This document shows positions 6,915 to 20,219 of a DNA stretch of 64,000 nt, one piece after another. The position numbers and the translations under genes are program-made. Origin of the DNA: Megamerina dolium (Eukaryota > Arthropoda > Insecta > Diptera > Megamerinidae); contig OY978530.1 in the NCBI GenBank assembly GCA_963854835.1, positions 18,886,733 through 18,950,732 on the forward strand. Reading direction: 5' to 3'. Below the pieces are notes generated by a model, which searched no databases, was not told the origin of the DNA, and was given only the letters and a program-made list of their open reading frames with translations. Within the stretch, counting starts at the first letter, position 1. Every line of letters begins with the position of its first letter.

Positions 6915-9900
6915 TGCCGAAGTTACAGCTGTTTCAATTTAAAATTTGTATGGGGGCTACGATAAACCGTGGGCGTGGTGCGCCCATTTCCTGTGAGCCT
7001 AGTTGTTCGTACAATACTAATCCACACCTTAAATCTCGTTATTCTACGCTGAATAGTTTGCAAGTTATAACCGGTAACATTTTTTTTTAATTTCCGCAAC
7101 TTTGTATGGGAGACCAAAAAAGGAGTGGGCGTGGTACACTGATTTACAACCAGATTATTTCCGACTACCATGTTAATCTAAGTGTCAATTATGGTTTTTC
7201 TAGAGAGAAGATTGCCGAAGTTACAGCTGTTTCAATTTAAAAGAATTGAGGTCATTTTGTATGGGGGCTACAATAAACAGTGGGCATGGCGCGCCCATTT
7301 CCTGTGGGCCTAGTTGCTCGTACAATACTAATCTGCATCTTAAATCTCGTTGTCCTGCGCTAAATGGTTTGTAAGTTATGGAGCTTAAAAATTTTAGTTT
7401 AATTCCCTCGACTTTGTATGGGAGACCCATGAAGAAGTGGGCGTGGTACACTGACATTCTACTAGATTATTTGCGACTACGATATTAATTTAGGTGTCAC
7501 TTATGGTTATTCTAGACAGAAGATTGCCGAAGTTACAGCTGTTTCAATTTAAAATTTGTATGAGGGCTACGATAAACAGTGGGCGTGGTGCGTCCATTTC
7601 CTGTGAGCGTAGTTGCTCGTACAATACTAATCCACACCTTAAATCTCGTTATTTACGCTGAATAGTTTGCACGTTATAACCGGTAACATTTTTTTTTAAT
7701 TTCCGCAAATTTGTATGGGAGACCCAAAAAGGAGTGGGCGTGGTACACTGATTTTCTACCAGATTATTTCCAACTACTATGTTAATCTAAGTGTCAATTA
7801 TGGTTATTCTAGAGAGAAGATTGCCGAAGTTACAGCTGTTTCAATTTAAAATTTGTATGGGGGCTACGATAAACAGTGGGCGTGGTGCGCCCATTTCCCG
7901 TTAGTCTAGTTGCTCGTACAATACTAATCCACACCTTAAATCTCGTTATTCTGCGCTGAATAGTTTGCAAGTTATAACCGGTAACATTTTATTTTAATTT
8001 CCGCAACTTTGTATGGGAGACCCAAAAATGAGTGGGCGTGGTACACTGATTTTCTACCAGATTATTTCCGACTACTATGTTAATCTAAGTGTAAATTATG
8101 GTTATTCTAGAGAGATGATTGCCGAAGTTCAATTTAAAATTTGTATGGGGGCTACGATAAACAGTGGTCGTGGTGCGTCCATTTGCTGTGAGCCTAGTTG
8201 CTCGTACAATACTAATCCACACCTTAAATCTCGTTATTCTACGCTGAATAGTTTGCAAGTTATAACCGGTAAAATTTTTTTTTAATTTCCGCAACTTTGT
8301 ATGGGAGACCCAAAAATGAGTGGGCGTGGTAGACTGATTTTCTACCAGATTATTTCCGACTACTATGCTAATCTAAGTGTCAATTATGGTTATTCTAGAG
8401 AGAAGATTGCCGAAGTTACAGCTGTTTCAATTTAAAATTTGTATGGGGGCTACGATAAACAGTGGGCGTGGTGCACCCTTTTCCCGTTAGTCTAGTTGCT
8501 CGTACAATACTAATCCACACCTTAAATCTCGTTATTCTGCGCTGAATAATTTGCAAGTTATAACCGGTAACATTTTATTTTAATTTCCGCATCTTTGTAT
8601 GGGAGACCCAAAAATGAGTGGGCGTGGTACACTGATTTTCTACCAGACAGAAGATTGCCGAAGTTACAGCTGTTTCAATTTAAAATTTGTATGGGGGCTA
8701 CGATAAACAGTGGGCGTGATGCGTCCATTTCCTGTGAGCCTAGTTGCTCGTACAATACTAATCCACACCTTACATCTCGTTATTCTACGCTGAATAGTTT
8801 GCAAGTTGTAACCGGTAAAATTTTTTTTTAATTTCCGCAACTTTGTATGGGAGACCCAAAAAGGAGTGGGCGTGGTACACTGATTTTATACCAGATTATT
8901 TCCAACTACTATGTTAATCTAAGTGTCAATTATGGTTATTCTAGAGAGAAGATTGCCGAAGTTACAGCTGTTTCAATTTAAAATTTGTATGGGGGCTACG
9001 ATAAACAGTGGGCGTGGTGCGCCCATTTCCTGTGAGCCTAGTTGCTTGTACAATACTAATCCACACCTTTAATGTCCTTATTCTACAGTGAATAGTTTGC
9101 AAGTTATAACCGGTAACATTTTTTTTTAATTTCCGCAACTTTGTATGGGAGACCCAAAAAGGAGTGGGCGTGGTACACTGATTTACTACCAGATTATTTC
9201 CGACTAGCATGTTAATCTAAGTGTCAATTATGGTTTTTCTAGAGAGAAGATTGCCGAAGTTACAGCTGTTTCAATTTAAAAGAATTTCAGTCATTTTGTA
9301 TGGGGGCTACAATAAACAGTGGGCATGGCGCGCCCATTTCCTATGACCCTAGTTGCTCGTACAATACTAATCCATACCTTAAATCTCGTTGTCCTACGCT
9401 AAATGGTTTGTAAGTTATGGAGATTAAAAGTTTTAGTTTAATTCCCTCGACTTTGTATGGGAGACCCATGAAGAAGTGAACGCGGCACACTGATATTCTG
9501 TCAGATTATTTCCGACTACGATATTAATGTAGGCGTCACTTATGGTTATTCTAGACAGAAGATTGCCGAAGTTACAGCTGTTTCAATTTAAAATTTGTAT
9601 GGGGGCTACGATAAACAGTGGGCGTGGTGCGCCCATTTCCTGTGAGCCTAGTTGCTCGTACAATACTAATCCACACCCTAAATCTCGTTATTCTACGCTG
9701 AATAATTTGCAAGTTATAACCGGTAACATTTTTTTTAATTTCCGCAACTTTGTGTGGGAGACCCAAAAATGAGTGGGCGTGGTACACTGATTTTCTAACG
9801 GATTATTTCCGACTACTATGTTAATCTAAGTGTCAATTATGGTTATTCTAGAGAGAAGATTGCCGAAGTTACAGCTGTTTCAATTTAAAATTTGTATGGG

Positions 9901-11599
9901 GGCTACGATAAACAGTGGGCGTGGTGCGTCCATTTCCTGTGAGCCTAGTTGCTCGTGCAATACTAATCTATACCTTAAATCTCGTTGTCCTACGCTAAAT
10001 GGTTTGTAAGTTATGGAGCTTAAAATTTTAGTTTAATTCCCTCGATTTTGTATGGGAGACCAATGAATGAGTGGGCATGGCACTCTGATTTTCTACCGGA
10101 TTACTTCCGACTATGATACTAATTTAGGTATCAATTATGGTTATTCTAGACAGAAGATTGCCGAAGATACAGCTGTTTCAATTTAAAATTTGTATGGGGG
10201 ATACGATAAACAGTGGGCGTGGTGCGCATATTTCCTGTGACCCTAGTTGCTCTTAAAGTACTAATCCATACCTTAAATCTCGTTGTCCTACGCTAAATGG
10301 TTTGTAAGTTATGGAGCTTAAAATTTTAGTTTAATTCCCCCGACTTTGTATGGGAGACCAATGAAGGAGTGGGCGTGGCACACTGATTTTCTGTCAGATT
10401 ATTTCCGACTGCGATATTAATTTAGGTGTCACTTATGGTTATTCTAGACGGAAGATTGCCGAAGTTACAGCTGTTTCAATTTAAAATTTGTATGGGGGCT
10501 ACGATAAACAGTGGGCGTGGTGCACCCATTTCCCGTTAGTCTAGTTGCTCGTACAATACTAATCCACACCTTAAATCTCGTTATTCTGCGCTGAATAGTT
10601 TGCAAGTTATAACCGGTAACATTTTATTTTAATTTCCGCATCTTTGTATGGGAGACCCAAAAATGAGTGGGCGTGGTACACTGATTTTCTACCAGACAGA
10701 AGATTGCCGAAGTTACAGCTGTTTCAATTTAAAATTTGTATGGGGGCTACGATAAACAGTGGGCGTGGTGCGTCCATTTCCTGTGAGCCTAGTTGCTCGT
10801 ACAACACTAATCCACACCTTAAATTTCGTTATTCTACGCTGAATAGTTTACAAGTTATAACCGGTAAAATTTTTTTTTAATTTCCGCAACTTTGTATGGG
10901 AGACCCAAAAAGGAGTGGGCGTGGTACACTGATTTTATACCAGATTATTTCCAACTACTATGTTAATCTAAGTGTCAATTATGGTTATTCTAGAGAGAAG
11001 ATTGCCGAAGTTACAGCTGTTTCAATTTAAAATTTGTATGGGGGCTACGATAAACAGTGGGCGTGGTGCGCCCATTTCCTGTGAGCCTAGTTGCTTGTAC
11101 AATACTAATCCACACCTTTAATGTCCTTATTCTACAGTGAATAGTTTGCAAGTTATAACCGGTAACATTTTTTTTTTAATTTCCGCAACTTTGTATGGGA
11201 GACCCAAAAAGGAGGGGGCGTGGTACACTGATTTACTACCAGATTATTTCCGACTAGCATGTTAATCTAAGTGTCAATTATGGTTTTTCTAGAGAGAAGA
11301 TTGCCGAAGTTACAGCTGTTTCAATTGAAAATTTCTATGGGGGCTACGATAAACAGTGGGGGTGGTGCGTCCATTTCCTGTGAGCCTAGTTGCTCGTACA
11401 ATACTAATCTATACCTTAAATCTCGTTGTCCTACGCTAAATGGTTTGTAAGTTATGGAGCTTAAAATTTTAGTTTAATTCCCTCGACTTTGTATGGGAGA
11501 CCAATGAAGGAGTGGGCGTGGCACACTGATTTTCTGTCAGATTATTTCCGACTACGATATTAATTTAAGTGTCAATTATGGTTATTTTAGACGGAAGAT
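6915..11599 (+). repeat. Higher-order repeat 1, copy 1 (4,685 bp)
   Basis: A block of about 16 monomers repeated immediately downstream. Landmarks are displaced by 4,685 bp up to about 8300 and by 4,437 bp from about 8660 onward, because this copy has one extra 248-bp short monomer at about 8410-8657. It includes 15-bp-insertion monomers (near 7240 and 9277) and B-type monomers. Confidence 0.85.
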
Positions 11600-14500
11600 T
11601 GCCGAAGTTACAGCTGTTTCAATTTAAAATTTGTATGGGGGCTACGATAAACAGTGGGCGTGGTGCGTCCATTTCCTGTGAGCCTAGTTGTTCGTACAAT
11701 ACTAATCCACACCTTAAATCTCGTTATTCTACGCTGAATAGTTTGCAAGTTATAACCGGTAACATTTTTTTTTAATTTCCGCAACTTTGTATGGGAGACC
11801 AAAAAAGGAGTGGGCGTGGTACACTGATTTACAACCAGATTATTTCCGACTACCATGTTAATCTAAGTGTCAATTATGGTTTTTCTAGAGAGAAGATTGC
11901 CGAAGTTACAGCTGTTTCAATTTAAAAGAATTGAGGTCATTTTGTATGGGGGCTACAATAAACAGTGGGCATGGCGCGCCCATTTCCTGTGGGCCTAGTT
12001 GCTCGTACAATACTAATCTGCACCTTAAATCTCGTTGTCCTGCGCTAAATGGTTTGTAAGTTATGGAGCTTAAAAATTTTAGTTTAATTCCCTCGACTTT
12101 GTATGGGAGACCCATGAAGAAGTGGGCGTGGTACACTGACATTCTACTAGATTATTTGCGACTACGATATTAATTTAGGTGTCACTTATGGTTATTCTAG
12201 ACAGAAGATTGCCGAAGTTACAGCTGTTTCAATTTAAAATTTGTATGAGGGCTACGATAAACAGTGGGCGTGGTGCGTCCATTTCCTGTGAGCGTAGTTG
12301 CTCGTACAATACTAATCCACACCTTAAATCTCGTTATTTACGCTGAATAGTTTGCACGTTATAACCGGTAACATTTTTTTTTAATTTCCGCAAATTTGTA
12401 TGGGAGACCCAAAAAGGAGTGGGCGTGGTACACTGATTTTCTACCAGATTATTTCCAACTACTATGTTAATCTAAGTGTCAATTATGGTTATTCTAGAGA
12501 GAAGATTGCCGAAGTTACAGCTGTTTCAATTTAAAATTTGTATGGGGGCTACGATAAACAGTGGGCGTGGTGCGCCCATTTCCCGTTAGTCTAGTTGCTC
12601 GTACAATACTAATCCACACCTTAAATCTCGTTATTCTGCGCTGAATAGTTTGCAAGTTATAACCGGTAACATTTTATTTTAATTTCCGCAACTTTGTATG
12701 GGAGACCCAAAAATGAGTGGGCGTGGTACACTGATTTTCTACCAGATTATTTCCGACTACTATGTTAATCTAAGTGTAAATTATGGTTATTCTAGAGAGA
12801 TGATTGCCGAAGTTCAATTTAAAATTTGTATGGGGGCTACGATAAACAGTGGTCGTGGTGCGTCCATTTGCTGTGAGCCTAGTTGCTCGTACAATACTAA
12901 TCCACACCTTAAATCTCGTTATTCTACGCTGAATAGTTTGCAAGTTATAACCGGTAAAATTTTTTTTTAATTTCCGCAACTTTGTATGGGAGACCCAAAA
13001 ATGAGTGGGCGTGGTAGACTGATTTTCTACCAGATTATTTCCGACTACTATGCTAATCTAAGTGTCAATTATGGTTATTCTAGAGAGAAGATTGCCGAAG
13101 TTACAGCTGTTTCAATTTAAAATTTGTATGGGGGCTACGATAAACAGTGGGCGTGATGCGTCCATTTCCTGTGAGCCTAGTTGCTCGTACAATACTAATC
13201 CACACCTTACATCTCGTTATTCTACGCTGAATAGTTTGCAAGTTGTAACCGGTAAAATTTTTTTTTAATTTCCGCAACTTTGTATGGGAGACCCAAAAAG
13301 GAGTGGGCGTGGTACACTGATTTTATACCAGATTATTTCCAACTACTATGTTAATCTAAGTGTCAATTATGGTTATTCTAGAGAGAAGATTGCCGAAGTT
13401 ACAGCTGTTTCAATTTAAAATTTGTATGGGGGCTACGATAAACAGTGGGCGTGGTGCGCCCATTTCCTGTGAGCCTAGTTGCTTGTACAATACTAATCCA
13501 CACCTTTAATGTCCTTATTCTACAGTGAATAGTTTGCAAGTTATAACCGGTAACATTTTTTTTTAATTTCCGCAACTTTGTATGGGAGACCCAAAAAGGA
13601 GTGGGCGTGGTACACTGATTTACTACCAGATTATTTCCGACTAGCATGTTAATCTAAGTGTCAATTATGGTTTTTCTAGAGAGAAGATTGCCGAAGTTAC
13701 AGCTGTTTCAATTTAAAAGAATTTCAGTCATTTTGTATGGGGGCTACAATAAACAGTGGGCATGGCGCGCCCATTTCCTATGACCCTAGTTGCTCGTACA
13801 ATACTAATCCATACCTTAAATCTCGTTGTCCTACGCTAAATGGTTTGTAAGTTATGGAGATTAAAAGTTTTAGTTTAATTCCCTCGACTTTGTATGGGAG
13901 ACCCATGAAGAAGTGAACGCGGCACACTGATATTCTGTCAGATTATTTCCGACTACGATATTAATGTAGGCGTCACTTATGGTTATTCTAGACAGAAGAT
14001 TGCCGAAGTTACAGCTGTTTCAATTTAAAATTTGTATGGGGGCTACGATAAACAGTGGGCGTGGTGCGCCCATTTCCTGTGAGCCTAGTTGCTCGTACAA
14101 TACTAATCCACACCCTAAATCTCGTTATTCTACGCTGAATAATTTGCAAGTTATAACCGGTAACATTTTTTTTAATTTCCGCAACTTTGTGTGGGAGACC
14201 CAAAAATGAGTGGGCGTGGTACACTGATTTTCTAACGGATTATTTCCGACTACTATGTTAATCTAAGTGTCAATTATGGTTATTCTAGAGAGAAGATTGC
14301 CGAAGTTACAGCTGTTTCAATTTAAAATTTGTATGGGGGCTACGATAAACAGTGGGCGTGGTGCGTCCATTTCCTGTGAGCCTAGTTGCTCGTGCAATAC
14401 TAATCTATACCTTAAATCTCGTTGTCCTACGCTAAATGGTTTGTAAGTTATGGAGCTTAAAATTTTAGTTTAATTCCCTCGATTTTGTATGGGAGACCAA

Positions 14501-16036
14501 TGAATGAGTGGGCATGGCACTCTGATTTTCTACCGGATTACTTCCGACTATGATACTAATTTAGGTATCAATTATGGTTATTCTAGACAGAAGATTGCCG
14601 AAGATACAGCTGTTTCAATTTAAAATTTGTATGGGGGATACGATAAACAGTGGGCGTGGTGCGCATATTTCCTGTGACCCTAGTTGCTCTTAAAGTACTA
14701 ATCCATACCTTAAATCTCGTTGTCCTACGCTAAATGGTTTGTAAGTTATGGAGCTTAAAATTTTAGTTTAATTCCCCCGACTTTGTATGGGAGACCAATG
14801 AAGGAGTGGGCGTGGCACACTGATTTTCTGTCAGATTATTTCCGACTGCGATATTAATTTAGGTGTCACTTATGGTTATTCTAGACGGAAGATTGCCGAA
14901 GTTACAGCTGTTTCAATTTAAAATTTGTATGGGGGCTACGATAAACAGTGGGCGTGGTGCACCCATTTCCCGTTAGTCTAGTTGCTCGTACAATACTAAT
15001 CCACACCTTAAATCTCGTTATTCTGCGCTGAATAGTTTGCAAGTTATAACCGGTAACATTTTATTTTAATTTCCGCATCTTTGTATGGGAGACCCAAAAA
15101 TGAGTGGGCGTGGTACACTGATTTTCTACCAGACAGAAGATTGCCGAAGTTACAGCTGTTTCAATTTAAAATTTGTATGGGGGCTACGATAAACAGTGGG
15201 CGTGGTGCGTCCATTTCCTGTGAGCCTAGTTGCTCGTACAACACTAATCCACACCTTAAATTTCGTTATTCTACGCTGAATAGTTTACAAGTTATAACCG
15301 GTAAAATTTTTTTTTAATTTCCGCAACTTTGTATGGGAGACCCAAAAAGGAGTGGGCGTGGTACACTGATTTTATACCAGATTATTTCCAACTACTATGT
15401 TAATCTAAGTGTCAATTATGGTTATTCTAGAGAGAAGATTGCCGAAGTTACAGCTGTTTCAATTTAAAATTTGTATGGGGGCTACGATAAACAGTGGGCG
15501 TGGTGCGCCCATTTCCTGTGAGCCTAGTTGCTTGTACAATACTAATCCACACCTTTAATGTCCTTATTCTACAGTGAATAGTTTGCAAGTTATAACCGGT
15601 AACATTTTTTTTTTAATTTCCGCAACTTTGTATGGGAGACCCAAAAAGGAGGGGGCGTGGTACACTGATTTACTACCAGATTATTTCCGACTAGCATGTT
15701 AATCTAAGTGTCAATTATGGTTTTTCTAGAGAGAAGATTGCCGAAGTTACAGCTGTTTCAATTGAAAATTTCTATGGGGGCTACGATAAACAGTGGGGGT
15801 GGTGCGTCCATTTCCTGTGAGCCTAGTTGCTCGTACAATACTAATCTATACCTTAAATCTCGTTGTCCTACGCTAAATGGTTTGTAAGTTATGGAGCTTA
15901 AAATTTTAGTTTAATTCCCTCGACTTTGTATGGGAGACCAATGAAGGAGTGGGCGTGGCACACTGATTTTCTGTCAGATTATTTCCGACTACGATATTAA
16001 TTTAAGTGTCAATTATGGTTATTTTAGACGGAAGAT
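11600..16036 (+). repeat. Higher-order repeat 1, copy 2 (4,437 bp)
   Basis: Near-identical to the preceding block, including rare marks such as CAGTGGGGGTGGTGCG (11359 and 15796) and GGGCGTGATGCG (8713 and 13150). A further partial start of the block continues to about 16125, where the sequence switches to B type. Confidence 0.85.
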
Positions 16037-16616
16037 TGCCGAAGTTACAGCTGTTTCAATTTAAAATTTGTATGGGGGCTACGATAAACAGTGGGCGTGG
16101 TGCGTCCATTTCCTGTGAGCCTAGTTGCTCGTACAATACTAATCCACACCTTAAATCTCGTTATTCTACGCTAAATGGTTTGTAAGTTATGGAGCTTAAA
16201 AGTTTTAGTTTAATTCCCTCGACTTTGTAAGGGAGACCCATGAAGAAGTGGGCGTCGCACACTGATATTCTGTCAGATTATTTCCGACTACGATATTAAT
16301 GTAGGCGTCACTTATGGTTATTCTAGACAGAAGATTGCCGAAGTTACAGCTGTTTCAATTTAAAATTTGTATGGGGGCTACGATAAACAGTGGGCGTGGT
16401 GCGTCCATTTCCTGTGAGCCTAGTTGCTCGTACAATACTAATCCACACCTTAAATCTCGTTATTCTACACTGAATAGTTTGCAAGTTATAACCGGTAAAA
16501 TTTTTTTTTAATTTCCGCAACTTTGTATGGGAGACCCAAAAAGGAGTGGGCGTGGTACACTGATTTTCTACCAGATTATTTCCAACTACTATGTTAATCT
16601 AAGTGTCAATTATGGT

Positions 16617-17360
16617 TTTTCTAGAGAGAAGATTGCCGAAGTTACAGCTGTTTCAATTGAAAATTTGTATGGGGGCTACGATAAACAGTGGGCGTGGTGC
16701 GCCCATTTCCTGTGAGCCTAGTTGCTTGTACAATACTAATCCACACCTTTAATGTCCTTATTCTACAGTGAATAGTTTGCAAGTTATAACCGGTAACATT
16801 TTTTTTAATTTCCGCAACTTTGTATGGGAGTGTAAAGGAGTGGGCGTGGTACACTGATTTTCTACCAGACAGAAGATTGCCGAAGTTACAGCTGTTTCAA
16901 TTTAAAATTTGTATGGGGGCTACGATAAACAGTGGGCGTGGTGCGTCCATTTCCTGTGAGCCTAGTTGCTTGTACAATACTAATCCACACCTTTAATGTC
17001 CTTATTCTACAGTGAATAGTTTGCAAGTTATAACCGGTAACATTTTTTTTAATTTCCGCAACTTTGTATGGGAGTGTAAAGGAGTGGGCGTGGTACACTG
17101 ATTTTCTACCAGACAGAAGATTGCCGAAGTTACAGCTGTTTCAATTTAAAATTTGTATGGGGGCTACGATAAACAGTGGGCGTGGTGCGCCCATTTCCTG
17201 TGAGCCTAGTTGCTTGTACAATACTAATCCACACCTTTAATGTCCTTATTCTACAGTGAATAGTTTGCAAGTTATAACCGGTAACATTTTTTTTAATTTC
17301 CGCAACTTTGTATGGGAGTGTAAAGGAGTGGGCGTGGTACACTGATTTTCTACCAGACAG
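16617..17360 (+). repeat. Three consecutive ~244-bp short monomers
   Basis: Units starting near 16620, 16864 and 17108 repeat at exactly 244 bp. Each lacks 53 bp of the second half through a join CTACCAGACAGAAG. Each also carries GGGAGTGTAAAGGAG in place of GGGAGACCCAAAAAGGAG, a mark otherwise seen only near 53651-53666. Confidence 0.85.
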
Positions 17361-20219
17361 AAGATTGCCGAAGTTACAGCTGTTTCAATTTAAAATTTGT
17401 ATGGGGGCTACGATAAACAGTGGGCGTGGTGCGTCCATTTCCTGTGAGCCTAGTTGCTCGTACAATACTAATCCACACCTTAAATCTCGTTATTCTACGC
17501 TGAATAGTTTGCAAGTTATAACCGATAAAATTTTTTTTTAATTTCCGCAACTTTGTATGGGAGACCCAAAAAGGAGTGGGCGTGGTACACTGATTTTCTA
17601 CCAGATTATTTCCAACTACTATGTTAATCTAAGTGTCAATTATGGTTTTTCTAGAGAGAAGATTGCCGAAGTTACAGCTGTTTCAATTGAAAATTTGTAT
17701 GGGGGCTACGATAAACAGTGGGCGTGGTGCATCCATTTCCTGTGAGCCTAGTTGCTCGTACAATACTAATCTATACCTTAAATCTCGTTGTCCTACGCTA
17801 AATGGTTTGTAAGTTATGGAGCTTAAAAGTTTTAGTTTAATTCCCTCGACTTTGTATGAGAGACCCATGAAGGAGTGGGCGTGGCACACTGATTTTCTGC
17901 CAGATTGTTTCCGACTACGATATTAATTTAGGTGTCACTTATGGTTATTCTAGACAGAAGATTGCCGAAGTTACAGCTGTTTCAATTTAAAATTTGTATG
18001 GGGGCTACGATAAACAGTGGGCGTGGTGCGTTCATTTCCTGTGAGCCTAGTTGCTCGTGCAATACTAATCCACACCTTAAATCTCGTTATTCTACGCTGA
18101 ATAGTTTGCAAGTTATAACCGGTAACATTTTTTTTAATTTCCGCAAATTTGTATGGGAGACCCAAAAAGGAGTGGGCGTGGTACACTGATTTACTACCAG
18201 ATTATTTCCGACTACTATGTTAATCTAAGTGTAAATTATGGATATTCTAGAGAGAAGATTTCCGAAGTTACAGCTGTTTCAATTTAAAATTTGTATGGGG
18301 GCTACGATAAACAGTGGGCGTGGTGCGTTCATTTCCTGTGAGCCTAGTTGCTCGTGCAATACTAATCCACACCTTAAATCTCGTTATTCTACGCTGAATA
18401 GTTTGCAAGTTATAACCGGTAACATTTTTTTTTAATTTCCGCAACTTTGTATGGGAGACCCAAAAATGAGTGGGCGTGGTACACTGATTTTCTACCAGAT
18501 TATTTCCAACTACTATGTTAATCTAAGTGTCAATTATGGTTATTCTAGAGAGAAGATTGCCGAAGTTACAGCTGTTTCAATTTAAAATTTGTATGGGGGC
18601 TACGATATACAGTGGGCGTGGTGCGTCCATTTCCTGTGAGCCTAGTTGCTCGTACAATACTAATCCACACCTTAAATCTCGTTATTCTACGCTAAATAGT
18701 TTGCAAGTTATAACCGGTAAAATTTTTTTTTAATTTCCGCAAAATTATATGGGAGACCCAAAAAGGAGTGGGCGTGGTACACTGATTTTCTACCAGATTA
18801 TTTCCAACTACTATGTTAATCTAAGTGTCAATTATGGTTATTCTAGAGAGAAGATTGCCGAAGTTACAGATGTTTCAATTGAAAATTTGTATGGGGGCTA
18901 CGATAAACAGTGGGCGTGGTGCATCCATTTCCTGTGAGCCTAGTTGCTCGTACAATACAAATCTATACCTTAAATCTCGTTGTCCTGCGCTAAATGGTTT
19001 GTAAGTTATGGAGCTTAAAAGTTTTAGTTTAATTCCCTCGACTTTGTATGAGAGACCCATGAAGGAGTGGGCGTGGCACACTGATTTTCTGCCAGATTAT
19101 TTCCGACTACGATATTAATTTAGGTGTCACTTATGGTTATTCTAGACAGAAGATTGCCGAAGTTACAGCTGTTTCAATTTAAAATTTGTATGGGGGCTAC
19201 GATAAACAGTGGGCGTGGTGTGTCCATTTCCTGTGAGCCTAGTTGCTCGTACAATACTAATCCACACCTTAAATCTCGTTATTCTTTGTATGGGAGACCC
19301 AAAAAGGAGTGGGCGTGGTACACTGATTTTCGATCAGATTATTTTCAACTACTATGTTAATCTATGTGTCAATTATGGTTATTCTGGACAGAAGATTGCC
19401 GAAGTTACAGCTGTTTCAATTGAAAATTTGTATGGGGGCTACGATAAACAGTGGGCGTGGTGCGTCCATTTCCTGTGAGCCTAGTTGCTCGTACAATACT
19501 AATCTATACCTTAAATCTCGTTGTCCTACGCTAAATGGTTTGTAAGTTATGGAGCTTAAAATTTTAGTTTAATTCCCTCGACTTTGTATGGGAGACCAAT
19601 GAAGGAGTGGGCGTGGCACACTGATTTTCTGTCAGATTATTTCCGACTACGATATTAATTTAAGTCTCAATTATGGTTATTCTAGACGGAAGATTGCCGA
19701 AGTTACAGCTGTTTCAATTTAAAATTTGTATGGAGGCTACGATAAACAGTGGGCGTGGTGCGCCCATTTCCCGTTAGTCTAGTTGCTCGTACAATACTAA
19801 TCCACACCTTAAATCTCGTTATTCTGCGCTGAATAGTTTGCAAGTTATAACCGGTAACATTTTATTTTAATTTCCGCAACCTTGTATGGGAGACCCAAAA
19901 ATGAGTGGGCGTGGTACACTGATTTTCTACCAGATTATTTCCGACTACTATGTTAATCTAAGTGTAAATTATGGTTATTCTAGAGAGAAGATTGCCGAAG
20001 TTACAGCTGTTTCAATTTAAAATTTGTATGGGGGCTACGATAAACAGTGGGCGTGGTGCGCCCATTTCCCGTTAGTCTAGTTGCTCGTACAATACTAATC
20101 CACACCTTAAATCTCGTTATTCTACGCTGAATAGTTTGCAAGTTATAACCGGTAACATTTTTTTTTAATTTCCGCAACTTTGTATGGGAGACCCAAAAAG
20201 GAGTGGGCGTGGTACACTG
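17345..20219 (+). repeat. Higher-order repeat 2, copy 1 (2,875 bp)
   Basis: Landmarks recur 2,875 bp downstream, for example ACCGATAAAA (17521 and 20396), GCAAAATTATATGG and GATATACAGTGG. It contains normal, B-type and ~242-bp short monomers. Confidence 0.85.
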
